Source: Cristatella mucedo
Lineage: Eukaryota > Bryozoa > Phylactolaemata > Cristatellidae
Direction of reading: 5' to 3'
Assembly: GCA_009760855.2 (NCBI GenBank)
Contig: WPIO01000010.1
Location: 5,685,501 to 5,749,500, forward strand
DNA: 64,000 nt
Below the pieces are notes generated by a model. It worked only from the letters and a program-made list of their open reading frames with translations, did not search any database and was not told where the DNA came from. The position numbers were made by a program, and so were the translations under genes. Shown one piece after another: positions 62,421 to 64,000 of this stretch; the stretch's first letter is position 1; every line of letters begins with the position of its first letter.

Positions 62421-64000
62421 TAGCCCTCAAGTCATCTGAACCAAAAGTTTTTTGAGCTAAAGGTAAACATCTATTGACCTTGCATCATAATAATTTGAGC
62501 TAAAGACGCAGCTATCGTGAGCATCATTCACCTTGTTGAGCTTGTCATTTTTCTGCGTGCTCTTGAGGCTTCAAATGCATGATTGAGTGCGAATTACCAG
62601 GCAGAGTTCCTACCGTGTGTATTTTCTTATTGTATTTTGCACCCTAGCCTAAATTGGTACCAGTTTGCTTGTTCTTCTAAGATGGATTTAATGCATTTTC
62701 CTAACCAATGGTTATGGCTTTTCTAGCATCAAAGGACCTTATGTTATATTCCTCTCGATTGTGTTCTCTCTAGAAATCACCTCCTAGTTTCTTCCGCTCC
62801 GAAGTACATTGTGACTCCCACTAGTTTCTACCTATTGCCTCCTTGGTGTTTGGTCTGCTAATCAGTCTTACCTTATATTATTTGTTCGCAGAGTAAGATT
62901 TGCCGTAGAGTGGTTTCGAAATCATTTTACTGTTCACCGGATTCAATGAAGGGGCACAGCAGATGCTATTACAAAGGAGGTCCGAAGTAGTTATGTAAGC
63001 GTGGAAAAGTGTGTGTGAACATCGATACATAAGACGCCGAATCAGTGAGCAATACCAAGTAGTCTTAACGGTATTTCTCTTTCATAAATTGAGGTCTCGT
63101 CTTACAACGTTCCTGGAAATTTCTTGGCACGAAATATTTTAAAATTTCGTAAGCGCTAACCTCAGGCAACCTCTGACCAGGAGCATAAGTGTTGACCCTA
63201 ATGTTTTCGGCTTTATTGAGAAACTCAACCACGGATCCGAAAGTCTTTTTTTCGGAAACATGCTTTTGGTAGATCACCACAGCCGCTCCACTGTCAAGTA
63301 TGTCTACCTTTCGATTAAGCACTTTGTGGCGCTTGGGCTTGGGAAGTAATCAAGATCTACCAAATAATGCTGCAGAAAGATAATATATAAACTAGGACAA
63401 CTATTACGGATTAATTAAGTAATCTTTGTATCACATAAGCGTTGCTCTAGAAATTACATTTAGGTTTCTTATCATTTGATATACAAAAATGAAGAACGTT
63501 AAAATTTTTTTTATACATTTTTCACCTACTTTTAATGTAGTAGAGTAGAACTTGAAGACTGCCCTTCAAGTAACGAAGGCATTTCAGCAGTGCTCGCAGA
63601 AACTCAGGATTGTACAGAGTCAAGGTGGAGTTTTCCCTAATTTATCGTGGTTATCGCCCAGTTGCATCATGATCTAAGGCTGCTAATTCAAGCTACGTTG
63701 GCTGGGAAATAGCTTGTTGGAGTAAAGCATAATCAAGAGCTCAGGATGAACCATTGAATTTAAAAAATAAGAGTTAGCTGTTATAATAGCCTTACTTAAG
63801 CAGTATCAGTAGAGTCCTAGAAGCTATTGCCCCTTTCCAGCCGGTGATTCCTTATTTCAAGCTTGCTGCTGAGCTAGAACCTAGCTGTCCCGTCATGAAG
63901 TGTGAGAATCAAATTCCTGGATTCAGATTTACTATTTGCTAGACGCTATACCAATGCGAATATGGTGGCTCAAAAAGGGTCTCCATCAAACTGGCCAGCC
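62421..64000. other. Window end, mostly unassigned
   Basis: Outside the frame at 63065-63346 no motif was seen. The first P450 exon may lie here or between 56.3 and 59.2 kb. Confidence 0.35.
63065..63346 (-). CDS. Unrecognised open frame, possible terminal exon
   Basis: The minus-strand frame is open from an acceptor-like ttacttcccaag|CCC (about 63347) to a stop at 63065. It reads PKRHKVLNRKVDILDSGAAV, VIYQKHVSEK, then LPEVSAYEILKYFVPRNF. The composition is protein-like and has no retroelement motif. I do not recognise it. It could be the last exon of a gene lying beyond the window edge, or part of a mobile element. Confidence 0.3.
   Translation of the reverse strand, partial: LPKPKRHKVLNRKVDILDSGAAVVIYQKHVSEKKTFGSVVEFLNKAENIRVNTYAPGQRLPEVSAYEILKYFVPRNFQERCKTRPQFMKEKYR

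Overview
The window is animal nuclear DNA. It has spliced genes with GT-AG and GC-AG introns, kilobase introns full of degenerate non-LTR retrotransposons, tRNA-derived SINEs, a Tc1/mariner relic and long dinucleotide microsatellites. Nothing looks prokaryotic. The species cannot be named from sequence alone. A CYP46A-like P450, a melanotransferrin-like gene, L2/CR1-type LINEs and SINEs with LINE-like tails would fit many invertebrates such as sponge, cnidarian, mollusc or lancelet.

Two host genes can be reconstructed, both on the minus strand. (1) Positions 24157 to 4962 hold a complete 12-exon transferrin-family gene. All splice phases agree and the coding length is 2457 bp (818 residues plus stop). 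It encodes a signal peptide, two transferrin lobes, a Thr-rich insert at the end of lobe 1 and a hydrophobic C-terminus like the GPI signal of melanotransferrin. By alignment, most iron and carbonate ligands are replaced in both lobes. (2) Positions 56332 to 32695 hold ten in-phase exons (382 codons) of a CYP46A-like cytochrome P450, including the I-helix, ExxR and heme-cysteine motifs. Its first and last coding exons were not found. A decayed tandem copy of one of its exons lies at about 46640-46759.

The rest is mobile DNA. LINE A (L2/CR1-like reverse transcriptase with a YADD box) has about 15 fragments in both orientations, the best at 50233-51396 and 34389-35910. LINE B is a second non-LTR family with fragments at 14.9, 16.9, 21.6-23.0, 28.9 and 59.5-60.3 kb. 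SINE A has a tRNA-like head and a tail resembling the LINE A 3' end, in seven copies. SINE B is a different tRNA-derived family in three copies. There is also a Tc1/mariner remnant (13-14 kb), a TIR element built on GTCCCC/GGGGAC repeats (49.4-51.7 kb), and a possible LTR element (2.15-3.3 kb). Several elements are nested, which gives a relative order of insertion. Retroelement copies occupy introns of both genes without touching the exons identified.

The stretch 24.2-26.3 kb between the two genes holds a GC-rich segment next to the transferrin start codon and a few unassigned candidate exons. The 63 kb end holds an unrecognised open reading frame.
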